From positions 1-64,000 of the forward strand of contig CAIRXW010000038.1 of NCBI GenBank assembly GCA_903882665.1: a stretch of 64,000 nt of DNA, written 5' to 3'. This document shows, piece by piece, positions 33,438-43,734 of the stretch (positions within the stretch are counted from its first letter, which is position 1; each line of letters starts with the position of its first letter). Below the pieces are notes generated by a model. That model was not told where the DNA came from, made no database searches, and saw only the letters and a program-made list of their open reading frames with translations. The position numbers and the translations under genes were made by a program. Source of the stretch: an uncultured Chlorobiaceae bacterium. Lineage in GTDB: Bacteria; Bacteroidota; Chlorobiia; Chlorobiales; Chlorobiaceae.

Positions 33438-34338
33438 AAAGGAAGTTTTTGAGGAAGTGGCGCTTCTCAAAAGCATGGCTCCCTCTTTCATCGAGAAGGA
33501 TTGGTTTGTCACGCAAATTATTGCTGTACTTGCTGATCACCATGCGGATGGTTTTGAATTTGTATTTACTGGTGGTACCGCTCTTTCAAAAGCCTATAAT
33601 CTCATAAAGCGATTCTCTGAAGATGTCGATTTCAGGGTTATTGCTCCAACGACACCCCAAAGTCGAAAAACGCTTTACAAATTTAAACACGGAGTAGTTG
33701 AGAGGCTTCAGCAAAGCGGATTTGCAATCGAGGAAGGTCACATTCAGGCGAGAGATGAAAATCGCTTCTTCTCGATTGATTTTTGTTATCCCAGCCACTT
33801 CTCTCGTTCTGATGCTCTTCGTCCCCATGTCCAGATAGAGATAAGCATCAAAACTCCTCAACGTCCACCATGCTATTTGCCAGTCTCCTCGATAGCCTGT
33901 GCCGTTACCAAAAAACCAGCCGAAGTGAGCAGGATTGCCTGTATCGATCCTGTTGAAAGTGCTGCTGATAAACTCAGTGCCTTGGCATGGCGAATCCCTG
34001 ACCGTGTAAGGGGAATGCAAGAGGACGATCCAGCTCTTGTTCGGCATATTCATGATCTGGCTCTACTCAAAGAGTTTGCATTTGCGGATAAAAATTTTTC
34101 TTCGTTGGTTGCTGCATCTATGCACGACGATGACCGGCGCTCAAAAAATAATTCCTCATTTGCCGGTTCGAGTATGCAGGAAAAGTTCCGGCAAATGATT
34201 CAGATACTGGAAACTGATACGAAATATCAGGACGAATATGAGCTTTTCGTTAAAAGTGTCTCTTATGCTGCCGAAGGAGAAGTGCCAGACTTCGCAGAGG
34301 CAGTGCGAGCGGTTCGCATTCTTGTACAGCTTATCTGA
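33412..34338 (+). CDS. AbiEii/AbiGii-type nucleotidyltransferase toxin
   Basis: A 308-residue protein of the nucleotidyltransferase AbiEii family. The signature is FVFTGGTALSKAYNLIKRFSEDVDFRV (quoted in part: FTGGTALSKAYNLI and SEDVDFRV), with the GG-S motif and D-x-D catalytic acids at about residues 43-68. Later blocks PVESAADKLSALAWRI and RHIHDLALL match the family as well. Starts at 33400, 33412 and 33421 are possible; 33412 follows GGTGGAG. Together with the upstream DUF6088 gene, with which it overlaps, it forms a type IV-style AbiE toxin-antitoxin pair that can give abortive phage resistance. The cassette sits between two broken AlbA_2 genes. Confidence 0.87.
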   Translation: MSVMNQRPEKEVFEEVALLKSMAPSFIEKDWFVTQIIAVLADHHADGFEFVFTGGTALSKAYNLIKRFSEDVDFRVIAPTTPQSRKTLYKFKHGVVERLQQSGFAIEEGHIQARDENRFFSIDFCYPSHFSRSDALRPHVQIEISIKTPQRPPCYLPVSSIACAVTKKPAEVSRIACIDPVESAADKLSALAWRIPDRVRGMQEDDPALVRHIHDLALLKEFAFADKNFSSLVAASMHDDDRRSKNNSSFAGSSMQEKFRQMIQILETDTKYQDEYELFVKSVSYAAEGEVPDFAEAVRAVRILVQLI

Positions 34339-34391
34339 TTCCACTACAATGGAATAGCTGATGTGGGAAACAAAGGATTTTCATTGTAGTC

Positions 34392-35183
34392 AACCTCAGT
34401 CAACAACCCACTGAAGCTCACGCCGCCAACGTATCTCTCTGTGGATGTTGTCGAGCTTGATGGAAAATCCCTGCTGCGTGTCTATGTGCCGGAAAGCTCG
34501 CAGGTGCATCGATGCAATGGGCGTATTTACGACCGCAATGAAGATGGCGATCTGGATATTACTGATCACACCTCACTGGTGGCGCATCTCTACCAGCGTA
34601 AACAGGCGACGTTCAGCGAAAACAAGGTATACCCCTGGATTCAGGTCGATGATCTTCGCCCGGAATTGATTGAAAAGTGCCGTCGATATGTTCGGATAAA
34701 CAGGGATAATCATCCCTGGGCTGATATGGATGAACTTGATCGGTGCATTTTTCAGGGAGATAGACCGTGCAGACGAACTGTGTTCTGGTATGCGCAAGAT
34801 GATGATGTACGGAAAAAAGTACGGCGGAGCGTACCCTCATCATAGAAGGTGACGTTTTTCGCATGATCATCAGTGTGCCGGAATTTGGCGAAAAACCGTC
34901 AAACACTCTTGGACGTGAGCCAGCGACAGTTTCTTCAGGGCCAGAGTCAGGGCCAGAGTCGATTTTTAAAAGAGTCATCAAGGAGTTGCTCATTGGTGCC
35001 CGATCAAAATCCGAATTGGCTGCTGCCCTTGGCCACAAATCGGTATCGGGAAAACTGAATGAACGAATCCGTGAAATGCTTGCTGATGGCTTGATTGCAC
35101 AGACCATTCCTGACAAGCCAACAAGCCGATTGCAAAAATATTGCCTGACGGAAAAAGGTCGAAAACTTCTTGAGAAAAGATGA
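34392..35183 (+). pseudogene. AlbA_2/Schlafen-type protein relic, N-terminus missing and frameshifted
   Basis: Starts abruptly within the AlbA_2 domain (SVDVVELDGKSLLRVYVPES), closely similar to the relic at 32341, and continues with NHPWADMDELDRC. Near 34815 the frame breaks; the next frame carries ERTLIIEGDVFRMIISVPEF, the usual C-terminal domain end, and then a winged helix (ELAAALGHKSVSGKLNERI) resembling those of the intact gene at 52179. The start is missing. Non-functional. Confidence 0.75.
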
Positions 35184-35252
35184 AAAGGGAAAGCGCTCAA
35201 GCAAGTGAACTGACATGTGGAGAGGTGGAAGAAATGTCAACAGGCAAATGTC

Positions 35253-35468
35253 CTATGTTGAGGCCACAACAATATTTTGAGTGCCGGTAAATTCTGCTTC
35301 CAGCTCTGGTTCTCCATCCTCAAGCAGCATATCAATGACTTCCTGAAGATTTTGATGCAGTTCATCCAGGGTTTCCCCTTGTGTGTGTGCTCCCTGGAAT
35401 CGTGGGATGAATCCTGTAAAAAGACCTGTCTCCTTACAGCGTTCAACAATTGCTGTGTAATTTCTCAT
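35253..35468 (-). CDS. HicB-family antitoxin, without a HicA partner
   Basis: A 71-residue HicB-type antitoxin: RNYTAIVERCKETGLFTGFI, then FQGAHTQGETLDELHQNLQE (about residues 24-43) and LLEDGEPELEAEF are the family pattern (partial RNase H fold). Strong AAAGGAGGAAGC ribosome-binding site. No HicA toxin reading frame is found on either side, so it is an orphan or the pair has decayed. A 26-codon relic of the same gene lies at 23942-24019. Confidence 0.82.
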   Translation of the reverse strand: MRNYTAIVERCKETGLFTGFIPRFQGAHTQGETLDELHQNLQEVIDMLLEDGEPELEAEFTGTQNIVVAST

Positions 35469-35705
35469 TGGAAGCTTCCTCCTTTGCTTATAAATTCATG
35501 AGGGTTCTTCAGAAGCGATAAATGAGATTACCTGAGTAGCTGATTTGGCAAAACTGTCTCTCTTTCAAGGTAAATAATTGAAAATGATTCCCAATGACAA
35601 GGCAAAAAACGGTTCTGAACCTTCGGCAGTTAGCGCATGGGAATCCCATTACTCGTCAGCCATTGTAGAGCGTCAGCAGCAAAAAGGTAGGGGGACGCAA
35701 CGTAT

Positions 35706-35733
35706 TTGATCGCCTGTAATTGTTTGCTATAAT
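35706..35733 (+). promoter_or_regulatory. Repeated promoter-shaped element, copy 3
   Basis: TTGATC, 16-base spacer GCCTGTAATTGTTTGC and perfect TATAAT, the best match of the three copies. It would start transcription about 80-90 bases before the RecQ-PRTase ATG at 35823. A palindrome ATGGGAATCCCAT lies about 60 bases further upstream (35637-35649). Confidence 0.65.
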
Positions 35734-35822
35734 GAAAAACTTGATTGTTCTCGAAAAAACGCATTGAGTATCTGGTTCATCTATTGTATGCTGCTTTCAA
35801 TGAAGTTTCATCAGGAGAGTGC

Positions 35823-37898
35823 ATGATGTATACGTCGGCAAGGGCATTGGAGCTTCTCAGAATCGGTTCCGGTTATCCGGATGCTGTGTTCCGTGAGAGT
35901 CAGGAGGATGCAATTCGTTACATCGTTGAAGGCCGAGGGCGATTGTTGGTTGTCCAGAAGACTGGCTGGGGTAAGAGCTTTGTCTATTTTATTGCTACCA
36001 GGTTGCTTCGTGAAGGAGGCAATGGTCCAACTCTCCTGATTTCACCACTGCTTGCGTTGATGCGAAACCAGATTGAGGCGGCAGAGCGGATGGGTGTTTG
36101 TGCTGTTACAATCAACTCAGATAATCCGGATGACTGGGCTGAAGTTGAAATGAGCATCGCCCGTAATGCGATAGATATTCTGATCATTTCACCTGAACGG
36201 CTTGCGAATGAACGCTTCCGAACCAATGTTCTGGCTCGTATTGCTTCGCAGATTTCGATGTTGGTTATTGATGAAGCGCACTGTATTTCTGATTGGGGCC
36301 ACGACTTTCGGCCCCACTACCGACTGCTCGAACGGATTGTCAAAACGTTGCCATCTAACCTGAGACTTCTGGCAACCACGGCGACCGCAAACAATCGTGT
36401 CATGGAGGATCTTGCCGAAGTGCTTGGGCCGCAATTGGAGGTGTTACGCGGCGATTTGAATCGTCCATCACTCACCTTGCAAACCATATCGTTACCTGAT
36501 CAAGCCCAGCGCCTTGCCTGGCTGGCAGAACAGCTTGCTGTACTTCAAGGCCACGGAATCATTTATACGCTTACCGTGCGTGATGCAAACATGGTTGCAG
36601 CCTGGCTGAAAAGTCGCGGTTTCAGTGTTGATGCTTATACGGGTGAAACTGGTGATCGCCGACCGGAGTTTGAGCAGGCATTGCTCCATAATCAGGTTAA
36701 AGCGCTTGTTGCCACTTCAGCACTTGGAATGGGATACGATAAGCCTGATCTGGCATTTGTGATTCATTATCAGATGCCGGGATCGGTTGTTGCCTACTAT
36801 CAGCAGGTAGGGCGTGCTGGACGTGCTCTTGAATCAGCATATGGCATCCTGCTGAGTGGCAGGGAAGAGACGGATATTACTGATTGGTTCATCAAGAGCG
36901 CTTTTCCTACCAGGCAGGAGGTTGATGATGTCATTAATGCTCTTGAAAATGAACCTTCCGGGCTCTCTGTGCCCGAACTTCAGGGGAAAGTGAATATGAG
37001 AAAAGGACGTATAGACAAGACCATCGCATTGCTCTCGTTGGAATCACCCGCCCCTGTCGCAAAGCAAGGGAGCAAGTGGCAATTGACAGCAGCCACACTT
37101 GGTGAGGAATTTTGGGCTCGTGCGGATCGACTTACTGAGTTGCGTCGTGATGAACAACGACAAATGCAGGAATATCTTAAACTGCCCTTTGCTGAACACA
37201 TGAGGTTTCTTGTTCATGCGCTTGATGGCGATCCGGATACCGTTAGCTTTCCGTTATTGCCACCGTTGCCGATACTTGCTGATGCGGCTCTTGTTCTGGA
37301 AGCGGTCGCTTTTTTGCGCCGCACCAGTTTGCCCATCGAACAAAGACTTCAGTGGCCTGCTGGAGGAATGCCACAATATCAGGTAAAAGGGAAAATCCCT
37401 GTAAATCTGCAGGCCGAGCCCGGTAACGCGCTCTCGGTTTGGGGTGATGCTGGATGGGGAGGACTCATCAGACAAGGAAAATATCATGACAACTGTTTTT
37501 CTGATATTTTGGTTACTGCGTGTGTTGAGATGATTCAAAAATGGAATCCGCAACCGGCACCGGCATGGGTAACGTGTGTTCCATCGTTGCGTCACCCCGA
37601 TCTCGTTCCGGATTTTGCGCAGCGACTTGCTGATGCTCTGCATCTGCCACTCCATAAGGTGCTTGTCAAGAGAGAGGAGAGACCAGAGCAGAAAACGATG
37701 GCAAACAGCACCCAACAGGCCCGAAACATTGATGGCTCACTCGCGGTCAATGTACAAACAGTCCCGAAAGGCCCGGTTCTTCTGGTTGATGACATGGTGG
37801 ATTCTCGCTGGACATTGACGGTGTCAGCCTGGCTCTTGAGAAAATATGGAAGCGGTGTGGTTTGGCCTATGGCGCTTGCTCAAACAGGATACGATTAA
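35823..37898 (+). CDS. RecQ-family DNA helicase fused to a ComF-like phosphoribosyltransferase
   Basis: A 691-residue fusion protein from the ATG at 35823 (AGGAG upstream; an in-frame TTG at 35745 is unlikely). The N-terminal part is a superfamily 2 RecQ helicase: VVQKTGWGKS (Walker A, about residues 43-52), VIDEAHCISDWGHDFRP (about 147-163), LLATTATA, then VATSALGMGYDKPD and QQVGRAGRA in the second helicase lobe. A middle segment of about 150 residues replaces the usual RecQ zinc/HRDC parts. The C-terminus is a phosphoribosyltransferase: VTCVPS near 579 and GPVLLVDDMVDSRWTL (PRPP loop, about 645-660). It is followed directly by a DprA-like gene. This pairing recalls PRTase-DprA defence modules such as ShosTA; the defence role is inference. 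Confidence 0.87.
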   Translation: MMYTSARALELLRIGSGYPDAVFRESQEDAIRYIVEGRGRLLVVQKTGWGKSFVYFIATRLLREGGNGPTLLISPLLALMRNQIEAAERMGVCAVTINSDNPDDWAEVEMSIARNAIDILIISPERLANERFRTNVLARIASQISMLVIDEAHCISDWGHDFRPHYRLLERIVKTLPSNLRLLATTATANNRVMEDLAEVLGPQLEVLRGDLNRPSLTLQTISLPDQAQRLAWLAEQLAVLQGHGIIYTLTVRDANMVAAWLKSRGFSVDAYTGETGDRRPEFEQALLHNQVKALVATSALGMGYDKPDLAFVIHYQMPGSVVAYYQQVGRAGRALESAYGILLSGREETDITDWFIKSAFPTRQEVDDVINALENEPSGLSVPELQGKVNMRKGRIDKTIALLSLESPAPVAKQGSKWQLTAATLGEEFWARADRLTELRRDEQRQMQEYLKLPFAEHMRFLVHALDGDPDTVSFPLLPPLPILADAALVLEAVAFLRRTSLPIEQRLQWPAGGMPQYQVKGKIPVNLQAEPGNALSVWGDAGWGGLIRQGKYHDNCFSDILVTACVEMIQKWNPQPAPAWVTCVPSLRHPDLVPDFAQRLADALHLPLHKVLVKREERPEQKTMANSTQQARNIDGSLAVNVQTVPKGPVLLVDDMVDSRWTLTVSAWLLRKYGSGVVWPMALAQTGYD

Positions 37899-37901
37899 CT
37901 G

Positions 37902-39221
37902 ATGCAAATACTTTCTTCGAATACAAAAGCCATTCTTCTCCTTACAGCGCCCTTAATCGCCGGTCGCGGTAGCTTGTTGCCCGATTTATTGTCGCCTGCC
38001 GAGTACAATCGTCTTGCGCGTCACTTGCATGAAATGCAGCGAGAACCCGCTGACTTGTTGCTTCCAGAAGCGGGAGATTTGCATCGCGCATGTAAGCACC
38101 TTGTTGAGGAAAAACGCATGCAAAGCCTGCTTGAGCGGGGCTTTTTGCTCGCCCAGGTTGTTGAGCAGTGGCAAGCACGTGCTCTATGGGTGGTCAGCCG
38201 TGCCGATGCCGCATATCCCCGACGCATGAAAGTACGATTGCGGGAAGGGGCGCCTGCAGTGCTTTATGGTTGCGGCGATATTAAGTTGCTGGAAACTGGA
38301 GGCCTTGCTGTGGTGGGATCACGGCATGTGGATGATGAGCTCATTAACTACACGATAACGATCGGTCAACTTGCCGCTCGTGCAGGCAGGACAATTATTT
38401 CCGGAGGTGCGAAGGGTATCGACCAGGCCGCCATGCGGGGCGCTCTTGAAGCTGGCGGGAAGGTGTGCGGTGTTCTTGCTGACCGTCTTGAAAGGACGGC
38501 AATGACTCGTGAACATCGCAATCTGATTATAGAGGGACGGTTGGTTCTGGTTTCACCCTATGACCCAGGAGCAGGTTTTAACGTCGGCCATGCCATGCAG
38601 CGCAATAAGTTGATCTATGCTTTGGCCGATGCCTCATTGGTGGTAAGTTCTGATATCAACAAGGGAGGAACGTGGGTTGGTGCGACTGAACAACTTGACA
38701 AACTCAGGCTGATTCCTGTCTATGTGCGATCAACGGGAACCGTTTCAAGTGGTATCGATGCTTTGCTTAATAAGGGAGCTCTGTCTTGGCCGGAGCCTCA
38801 TGACGTCGATGCGTTTGAGGCCGTGTTTGCTACATTGCCAACTGCGATTACAGTAGAGAGAGAGGTTTCTATCGGGCTCTTTTCAAACGGCGGGATTCAA
38901 AATTCAGTGATGGAAAAGGCGCAAGAAAAGCCTCAAATACAATTTGTGCAGGAAATTTCTTTGCCTGTTATCGTTTCTCAGGATGCGGAACTCAGTCCGG
39001 CGCAGAGATTGTTTGCTACGGTGCGAGAGGTGATACGGCAATTGTTGAAAAAACCTATGACAGACACTGAGATTGCAGAGAGATTAGAATTGTCAATAGT
39101 TCAGGCAAGGGTTTGGTTACAGCATCTGGTTGATGAAGGTCTACTGAAAAAAATGAACAACCCGGTTCGTTACGTTATCAAAGAACCTGGTTTTTTTGAA
39201 AACGGAGACCATGCCACTTAA
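37902..39221 (+). CDS. DprA-like DNA-processing protein with C-terminal winged helix
   Basis: A 439-residue protein with the DprA Rossmann-like domain: [10 protein letters not shown] (about residues 144-153), [14 protein letters not shown] (about 165-178), [15 protein letters not shown] (about 233-247) and [10 protein letters not shown]. The last 80 residues form a winged helix ([29 protein letters not shown]). Classical DprA loads RecA on single-stranded DNA; here it sits three bases after the RecQ-PRTase gene and overlaps recC by 11 bases, so the three are probably translated together. In ShosTA the DprA-like partner neutralises the PRTase toxin; whether this one does so is an open inference. 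Confidence 0.85.
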   Translation: MQILSSNTKAILLLTAPLIAGRGSLLPDLLSPAEYNRLARHLHEMQREPADLLLPEAGDLHRACKHLVEEKRMQSLLERGFLLAQVVEQWQARALWVVSRADAAYPRRMKVRLREGAPAVLYGCGDIKLLETGGLAVVGSRHVDDELINYTITIGQLAARAGRTIISGGAKGIDQAAMRGALEAGGKVCGVLADRLERTAMTREHRNLIIEGRLVLVSPYDPGAGFNVGHAMQRNKLIYALADASLVVSSDINKGGTWVGATEQLDKLRLIPVYVRSTGTVSSGIDALLNKGALSWPEPHDVDAFEAVFATLPTAITVEREVSIGLFSNGGIQNSVMEKAQEKPQIQFVQEISLPVIVSQDAELSPAQRLFATVREVIRQLLKKPMTDTEIAERLELSIVQARVWLQHLVDEGLLKKMNNPVRYVIKEPGFFENGDHAT

Positions 39222-42200
39222 CCTCTACACCAGCAACCGGATGGAAGTTCTGGTTGATACTCTTGCTGCTGCGCTGCGCGAGCCGCTTGCATCGCCTTTT
39301 AAAAAGGAGGTGATTGTGGTGCAGAGCCGGGGTATGCAGCGGTGGCTGTCGATGGAGCTGGCGTCACGGTTCGGCGTGTGGGCGAACGGGCATTATCCCT
39401 TCCCGAACGCGATGGTGCAGGAGCTGTTCGGGAAGCTTTTTCCTGCAATGCCCGACACCTCACTGTATGCGCCGGAGGTGATGAGCTGGAGGATTATGCG
39501 AATGCTGCCGGAGCTGCTCGACACTGAGCCTTTCGTCACATTGCGACGGTATCTCTCCGATGATCCTGACGGTCTCAAGCTCTTTCAGTTGTCAGAAAAA
39601 ATTGCCGATACTTTTGATCAGTACACGCTTTTCCGTCCGGAGATGCTCTCGAGCTGGGAGGTGGGGGATTCGGAGTCGTCAGGTGATGAGTGGCAGCCGA
39701 TTCTCTGGCGGAAGCTTGCGGAAGGTGAGGGAATGCACCGCGGGAAGCTTAAGGAGCTCTTTTGCAGGGAGCTCAACCCTCTATCACCGGGAGTGGAGAA
39801 GATCCCCGAGCGGATTACCCTTTTTGGCATCTCCTACCTGCCGAAGTTCCATCTCGATATGCTCTCGGCGGTTGCCAAAGTGACGGAGGTGAACCTCTTT
39901 CTTTTGAGCCCGACCCGTGAATACTGGGGGGATATTCTATCCAGAAAGGCGATCGCAAGGCTTCCGGAGGAGGAGCGAGCCCTGCGCACCGAGGGGAATC
40001 CACTCCTGGCTTCGCTCGGGCGGATCGGGCGGGATTTTTCCGATATGATCATCGATATGAGCGACAGCGCATTTCATCAGGATGAGCGCTATGATGATCC
40101 GGGTGAGGAGTGCCTGCTTCACGCCCTGCAGTCCGATATTCTGAACCTTTCGGGTACCGGTGAGGAGGAAGAGCTTCGCCCGCTTGAGCGAGATGACCGT
40201 TCGCTCTGGATTCACTCCTGCCACAGTCCGCTTCGTGAAATTGAGGTGCTCTACGATAACATTCTTGCTATGCTTGAGGAGTACCCCGAGCTGAGTCCGC
40301 GTGATATTGTGGTGATGACGCCGGATATTGAAATTTATTCACCCTACATCTCCTCCGTGTTCGGGGCCGGAGGTAATGGTGCAGGATTGCACTACTCCAT
40401 TGCCGATCGCAGGATGATGCATGAAGGGGAGATTGCTTCTGCGGTCTTGAAACTGCTTGCTCTCCCCGGCAGCCGCCTTGCCGCTTCTGAACTCTTTGAC
40501 CTGCTGGCCTCGCCGCCGGTGAGCCGTCGTTTTTCGCTGGATGTTGATGAGCTTGAGCTGATTCGCGGCTGGATTGAAAAGAGCGGAATTCGCTGGGGCA
40601 TGGATGAGGATGACCGTACCGCGCGGAACCTTCCCGCCTATCGCGACAACTCCTGGAGGGCGGGGCTCGACCGGCTGCTGCTTGGTTACGCTATGCCGGA
40701 CGAGAATCAGCTCTTTAACGGCATTCTCCCTTACGATGATATGCCGGGTTCGGTTTCGGAGAGCCTTGGAAAGTTCGCCGAGTTTGTTGAGAGGGTTGAC
40801 CGCTTTGTCGAGAGCTTTGAGCGTCACCGTACGCTTGAAGAGTGGCGCATCCAGTTTCAGGCGCTGCTGGCCGACTTCATTACCCCTTCCGACAACTCCG
40901 AGCGGGAGTTTGCCGCTATTACCGCACTTGCCGAGGAGCTTGGTAACACGTCTACTGCGGCGGAGTATACCGATGCGGTGACGCCTGCGGTGATGCTCTC
41001 CTGGCTTCGCGCTCGCCTTGAGCAGCAGGAGCAGGGGCTTGGCTTCATGACGGGCGGGATCACCTTTTGCGCCATGCTGCCGATGCGGAGCATTCCTTTC
41101 CGGGTTGTGGTGCTTATCGGTATGAACGACAACGCCTTTCCCCGCCAGAGTCGCGCTCCGGGCTTTGATCTCATTGCCCGTGAACCGAGGAAGGGTGACC
41201 GATCACTGCGTAACGAAGACCGTTACCTCTTTCTTGAGTCGATCCTCTCGGCACGCGATCTGCTCTACATCAGTTATGTCGGCCAGAGCATCCGCGACAA
41301 CAGCGAGCTGCCGCCATCGGTGCTGGTCAGTGAACTGCTTGATGCCGTGCGGCGGGGCTTCTCGTTGCCCGGTGGCGCTTCGGTAGAGGAGCGTCTTGTG
41401 GTGCGCCACCGTCTGCAGGCCTTTAACCGGGAGTATTTCACCGCAAGCTCTCCGATTTTCAGTTACTCGGCAGAAAACTACCGTGCGCTGGTTGAGAAGG
41501 AGAGCGCTACGGCCCATTCCCGCCCCTTTATGAGCGCCCCCCTTGCGGAATTGCCAGAGGAGTGGAAAACCGTCTCGCTGGCCCGGCTCTTGCGCTTTTA
41601 CGACAACCCGTCGGGATTTTTTCTTGAACAGCGCCTCGGCATCCGGCTTGAAGGCAGTGCGGAGCCGCTTGAGGATCGGGAACCCTTTGCCGTTGAGGGG
41701 CTTGAGTTGTACAGCCTCAAACAGGAGCTGCTTGAGGTGGTGCTTGGAGGCGGGGAGAGCCGCGATCTGCTCCCGCTTTTCCGGAGCCGGGGAATGCTCC
41801 CTCCGGCACTGCACGGTGAGCAGCTTTTCAGCAGAATCCTTGGTGAAGTGGAGGAGTTTGCCGCCACCGTGCAGGGGAGCATCGGCGGCAGAGAGGCACT
41901 TGAACCGCTTGAGGTCGATCTTCAGCTTGGCGCTTTCCGCCTGACCGGAGGGCTTGAACGCCTCTGGCCGCACTCTTTGCTGCACTACCGCTACGCCAGA
42001 CTGAAGATGAAAGACATCATGAGAAGCTGGATTGAGCATCTCGTGCTCAACTCCGTTGCCCAGCCGGGCTACCCCAGCCGTACCTCTCTGGTGATGGATG
42101 ACGACACCAGAACCTTTGAACCGGTGGAGGGTGCCGCCGCTCTCCTGGAGAAGCTCCTCATTCATTACTGGCAAGGCATGTCAATGCCCCTGCGCTTTTT

Positions 42201-42411
42201 CCCGCGCTCATCTTATGCTTATGCTACAAAGGGGCCCGACGCCGCTCTCAAGGAGTGGCGGGACGACACCTTCAACAACCGTCCGGGCGAAGGCTCCGAC
42301 CCGGCCATTCAGCGCTGCTTTGGTGCCACAGAGCCCTTTGATGAGGAGTTCTTCTCCTTGGCCGTTGAGCTGCTCGGGCCGATGGTTGAGGCTATGGGGG
42401 AGAAAGTGTAA
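39211..42411 (+). CDS. recC: Exodeoxyribonuclease V subunit gamma
   Basis: A 1066-residue RecC counted from the ATG at 39211, preceded by GGAGACC; an upstream TTG is not needed. Typical parts: [63 protein letters not shown] and [13 protein letters not shown]. RecC holds the RecBCD complex together and recognises Chi; its helicase-like domains lack ATP motifs. Its start overlaps the dprA-like gene. Recombination partners recB and recD follow after the hipBA insertion. Length matches the family. Fragments of recC occur at 23.2, 25.6 and 32.1 kb. Confidence 0.93.
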   Translation: MPLNLYTSNRMEVLVDTLAAALREPLASPFKKEVIVVQSRGMQRWLSMELASRFGVWANGHYPFPNAMVQELFGKLFPAMPDTSLYAPEVMSWRIMRMLPELLDTEPFVTLRRYLSDDPDGLKLFQLSEKIADTFDQYTLFRPEMLSSWEVGDSESSGDEWQPILWRKLAEGEGMHRGKLKELFCRELNPLSPGVEKIPERITLFGISYLPKFHLDMLSAVAKVTEVNLFLLSPTREYWGDILSRKAIARLPEEERALRTEGNPLLASLGRIGRDFSDMIIDMSDSAFHQDERYDDPGEECLLHALQSDILNLSGTGEEEELRPLERDDRSLWIHSCHSPLREIEVLYDNILAMLEEYPELSPRDIVVMTPDIEIYSPYISSVFGAGGNGAGLHYSIADRRMMHEGEIASAVLKLLALPGSRLAASELFDLLASPPVSRRFSLDVDELELIRGWIEKSGIRWGMDEDDRTARNLPAYRDNSWRAGLDRLLLGYAMPDENQLFNGILPYDDMPGSVSESLGKFAEFVERVDRFVESFERHRTLEEWRIQFQALLADFITPSDNSEREFAAITALAEELGNTSTAAEYTDAVTPAVMLSWLRARLEQQEQGLGFMTGGITFCAMLPMRSIPFRVVVLIGMNDNAFPRQSRAPGFDLIAREPRKGDRSLRNEDRYLFLESILSARDLLYISYVGQSIRDNSELPPSVLVSELLDAVRRGFSLPGGASVEERLVVRHRLQAFNREYFTASSPIFSYSAENYRALVEKESATAHSRPFMSAPLAELPEEWKTVSLARLLRFYDNPSGFFLEQRLGIRLEGSAEPLEDREPFAVEGLELYSLKQELLEVVLGGGESRDLLPLFRSRGMLPPALHGEQLFSRILGEVEEFAATVQGSIGGREALEPLEVDLQLGAFRLTGGLERLWPHSLLHYRYARLKMKDIMRSWIEHLVLNSVAQPGYPSRTSLVMDDDTRTFEPVEGAAALLEKLLIHYWQGMSMPLRFFPRSSYAYATKGPDAALKEWRDDTFNNRPGEGSDPAIQRCFGATEPFDEEFFSLAVELLGPMVEAMGEKV

Positions 42412-42426
42412 AGTGTTCTCCGGGTT

Positions 42427-43734
42427 TCATGTAAGGGGCTCCGGCCTTAGGGCTCTCTCTATTTTGTCCCGCTGTTCTGGATTGACGCGCGACTCGTCCG
42501 CATAGTTGCGCCACTCGGCTACGACGCTCCTCACTTCTTCAATGATCGTTTCCGCACGCCCTCGCTTCATGGAAGCGCTCTTTGCACACGCTTTGAAATC
42601 CTCCAGAGTAAATTCACTCCGTTTGCCATTCATCGTCATTTGATGACTCGATGTCCACTTCCCGCCTGGTTGATAACTGTAGGTCATGTCGAACGCGGGT
42701 GAGAGTGACCAGTTGCCCGACTTGTCCATCAGGAAGGCAATGTTCTTGACGTGGTCATCCTGATTTCGGGCCACGATATTGAAAACCATCCGTCGGAACT
42801 GCTCCTCGATGGCCGCCATCGGCAACCCCAGTCGGCGAATTACCTGCAACGCCTGCTCGTAGCCGTATGCTCCTGCCTGATTAAAATCATAATGTGCCAT
42901 GCCGCATAGCGACTGCATGTGCAGCTTGCCTCCACCTTCCAGGCGGTCAAACCGCTTCGTCATGAAATGGCGACGCCCATTCTCCTCGAACAGGTGGCTT
43001 GGACTTATGGCAATTCCCGTATCGATCGCCATCCTGTAATAAGCATGTTCGATCGCACCGTATCCTTTTGGTTCTTCCAGCTCCTTATCCTTGTTGCCGC
43101 TGACACCGTCGAACTTCATCAGCCAGTATTCAAATCCCATACCACCCTTCACCTGCCCTGACCGGACTTCGTTCGTTTTCGGATTCCAGGCAATCACCGC
43201 CTTGGCCCGTGCGCCGCCAGCAGATGTGCCAACCTGCAAAATATCCCGTAGTGCGGTTTGCTTTCCCTCCTCGTGGAACCAGCCCTGCAGGTTGCTCTGA
43301 TGGCTCAAAACCTCCGAAGCCAACGCTACCAGCTTGTCAACTTCAATACGGGAGGATCGGGGTGCGGCCAATCGGGTTGCTGGCGCATACTCCAGCGCAC
43401 CCATACCGCGCGAACCCGTGTAACAGAGGCGTTCCACCGCATTGAACGATTCCGGCATACGTCCGGAACGGGCAAGCCAGGCATCAATCAACGCATTACC
43501 AAACCGATCCGGCAGTGAATCCGACAAAAGCCCCGGAAGACCATGAAAGGTTTCCGACGGCAGCACGGGAAAAGAGTAGAGTCGGCCGGAGAGCGGCATC
43601 ATCAGCGGGGCCACCTCGATACCGCTACTCTGGAACGCCGAATCATATTCAAAGGTGGCGGTCGCAGCATTGTCCTCCAGCGACACCGCTCCGATCGTGC
43701 GTCCCCACAGTTTTACCATTGCCGTCGTGCTCAT
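42427..43734 (-). CDS. hipA: HipA-type serine/threonine kinase toxin
   Basis: A 435-residue HipA. Family marks: GLPGLLSDSLPDRFGN (about residues 64-79), the glycine-rich VGTSAGGARAKAVIAW (about 168-183), KFDGVSGNKDKE, FMTKRFDR (about 266-273) and the catalytic RNQDDHVKNIAFL (about 337-349) with SPAFDMTYSY. HipA phosphorylates glutamyl-tRNA synthetase or other targets and causes dormancy; HipB neutralises it. The start overlaps the stop of hipB by four bases on the same strand. The gene converges with recC, only 15 bases apart. Confidence 0.9.
   Translation of the reverse strand: MSTTAMVKLWGRTIGAVSLEDNAATATFEYDSAFQSSGIEVAPLMMPLSGRLYSFPVLPSETFHGLPGLLSDSLPDRFGNALIDAWLARSGRMPESFNAVERLCYTGSRGMGALEYAPATRLAAPRSSRIEVDKLVALASEVLSHQSNLQGWFHEEGKQTALRDILQVGTSAGGARAKAVIAWNPKTNEVRSGQVKGGMGFEYWLMKFDGVSGNKDKELEEPKGYGAIEHAYYRMAIDTGIAISPSHLFEENGRRHFMTKRFDRLEGGGKLHMQSLCGMAHYDFNQAGAYGYEQALQVIRRLGLPMAAIEEQFRRMVFNIVARNQDDHVKNIAFLMDKSGNWSLSPAFDMTYSYQPGGKWTSSHQMTMNGKRSEFTLEDFKACAKSASMKRGRAETIIEEVRSVVAEWRNYADESRVNPEQRDKIERALRPEPLT

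Noticed and set aside
41203..42174. A 323-codon open frame antisense to recC
   Set aside because: Same reason: recC is intact on the + strand and the antisense product shows no motif.
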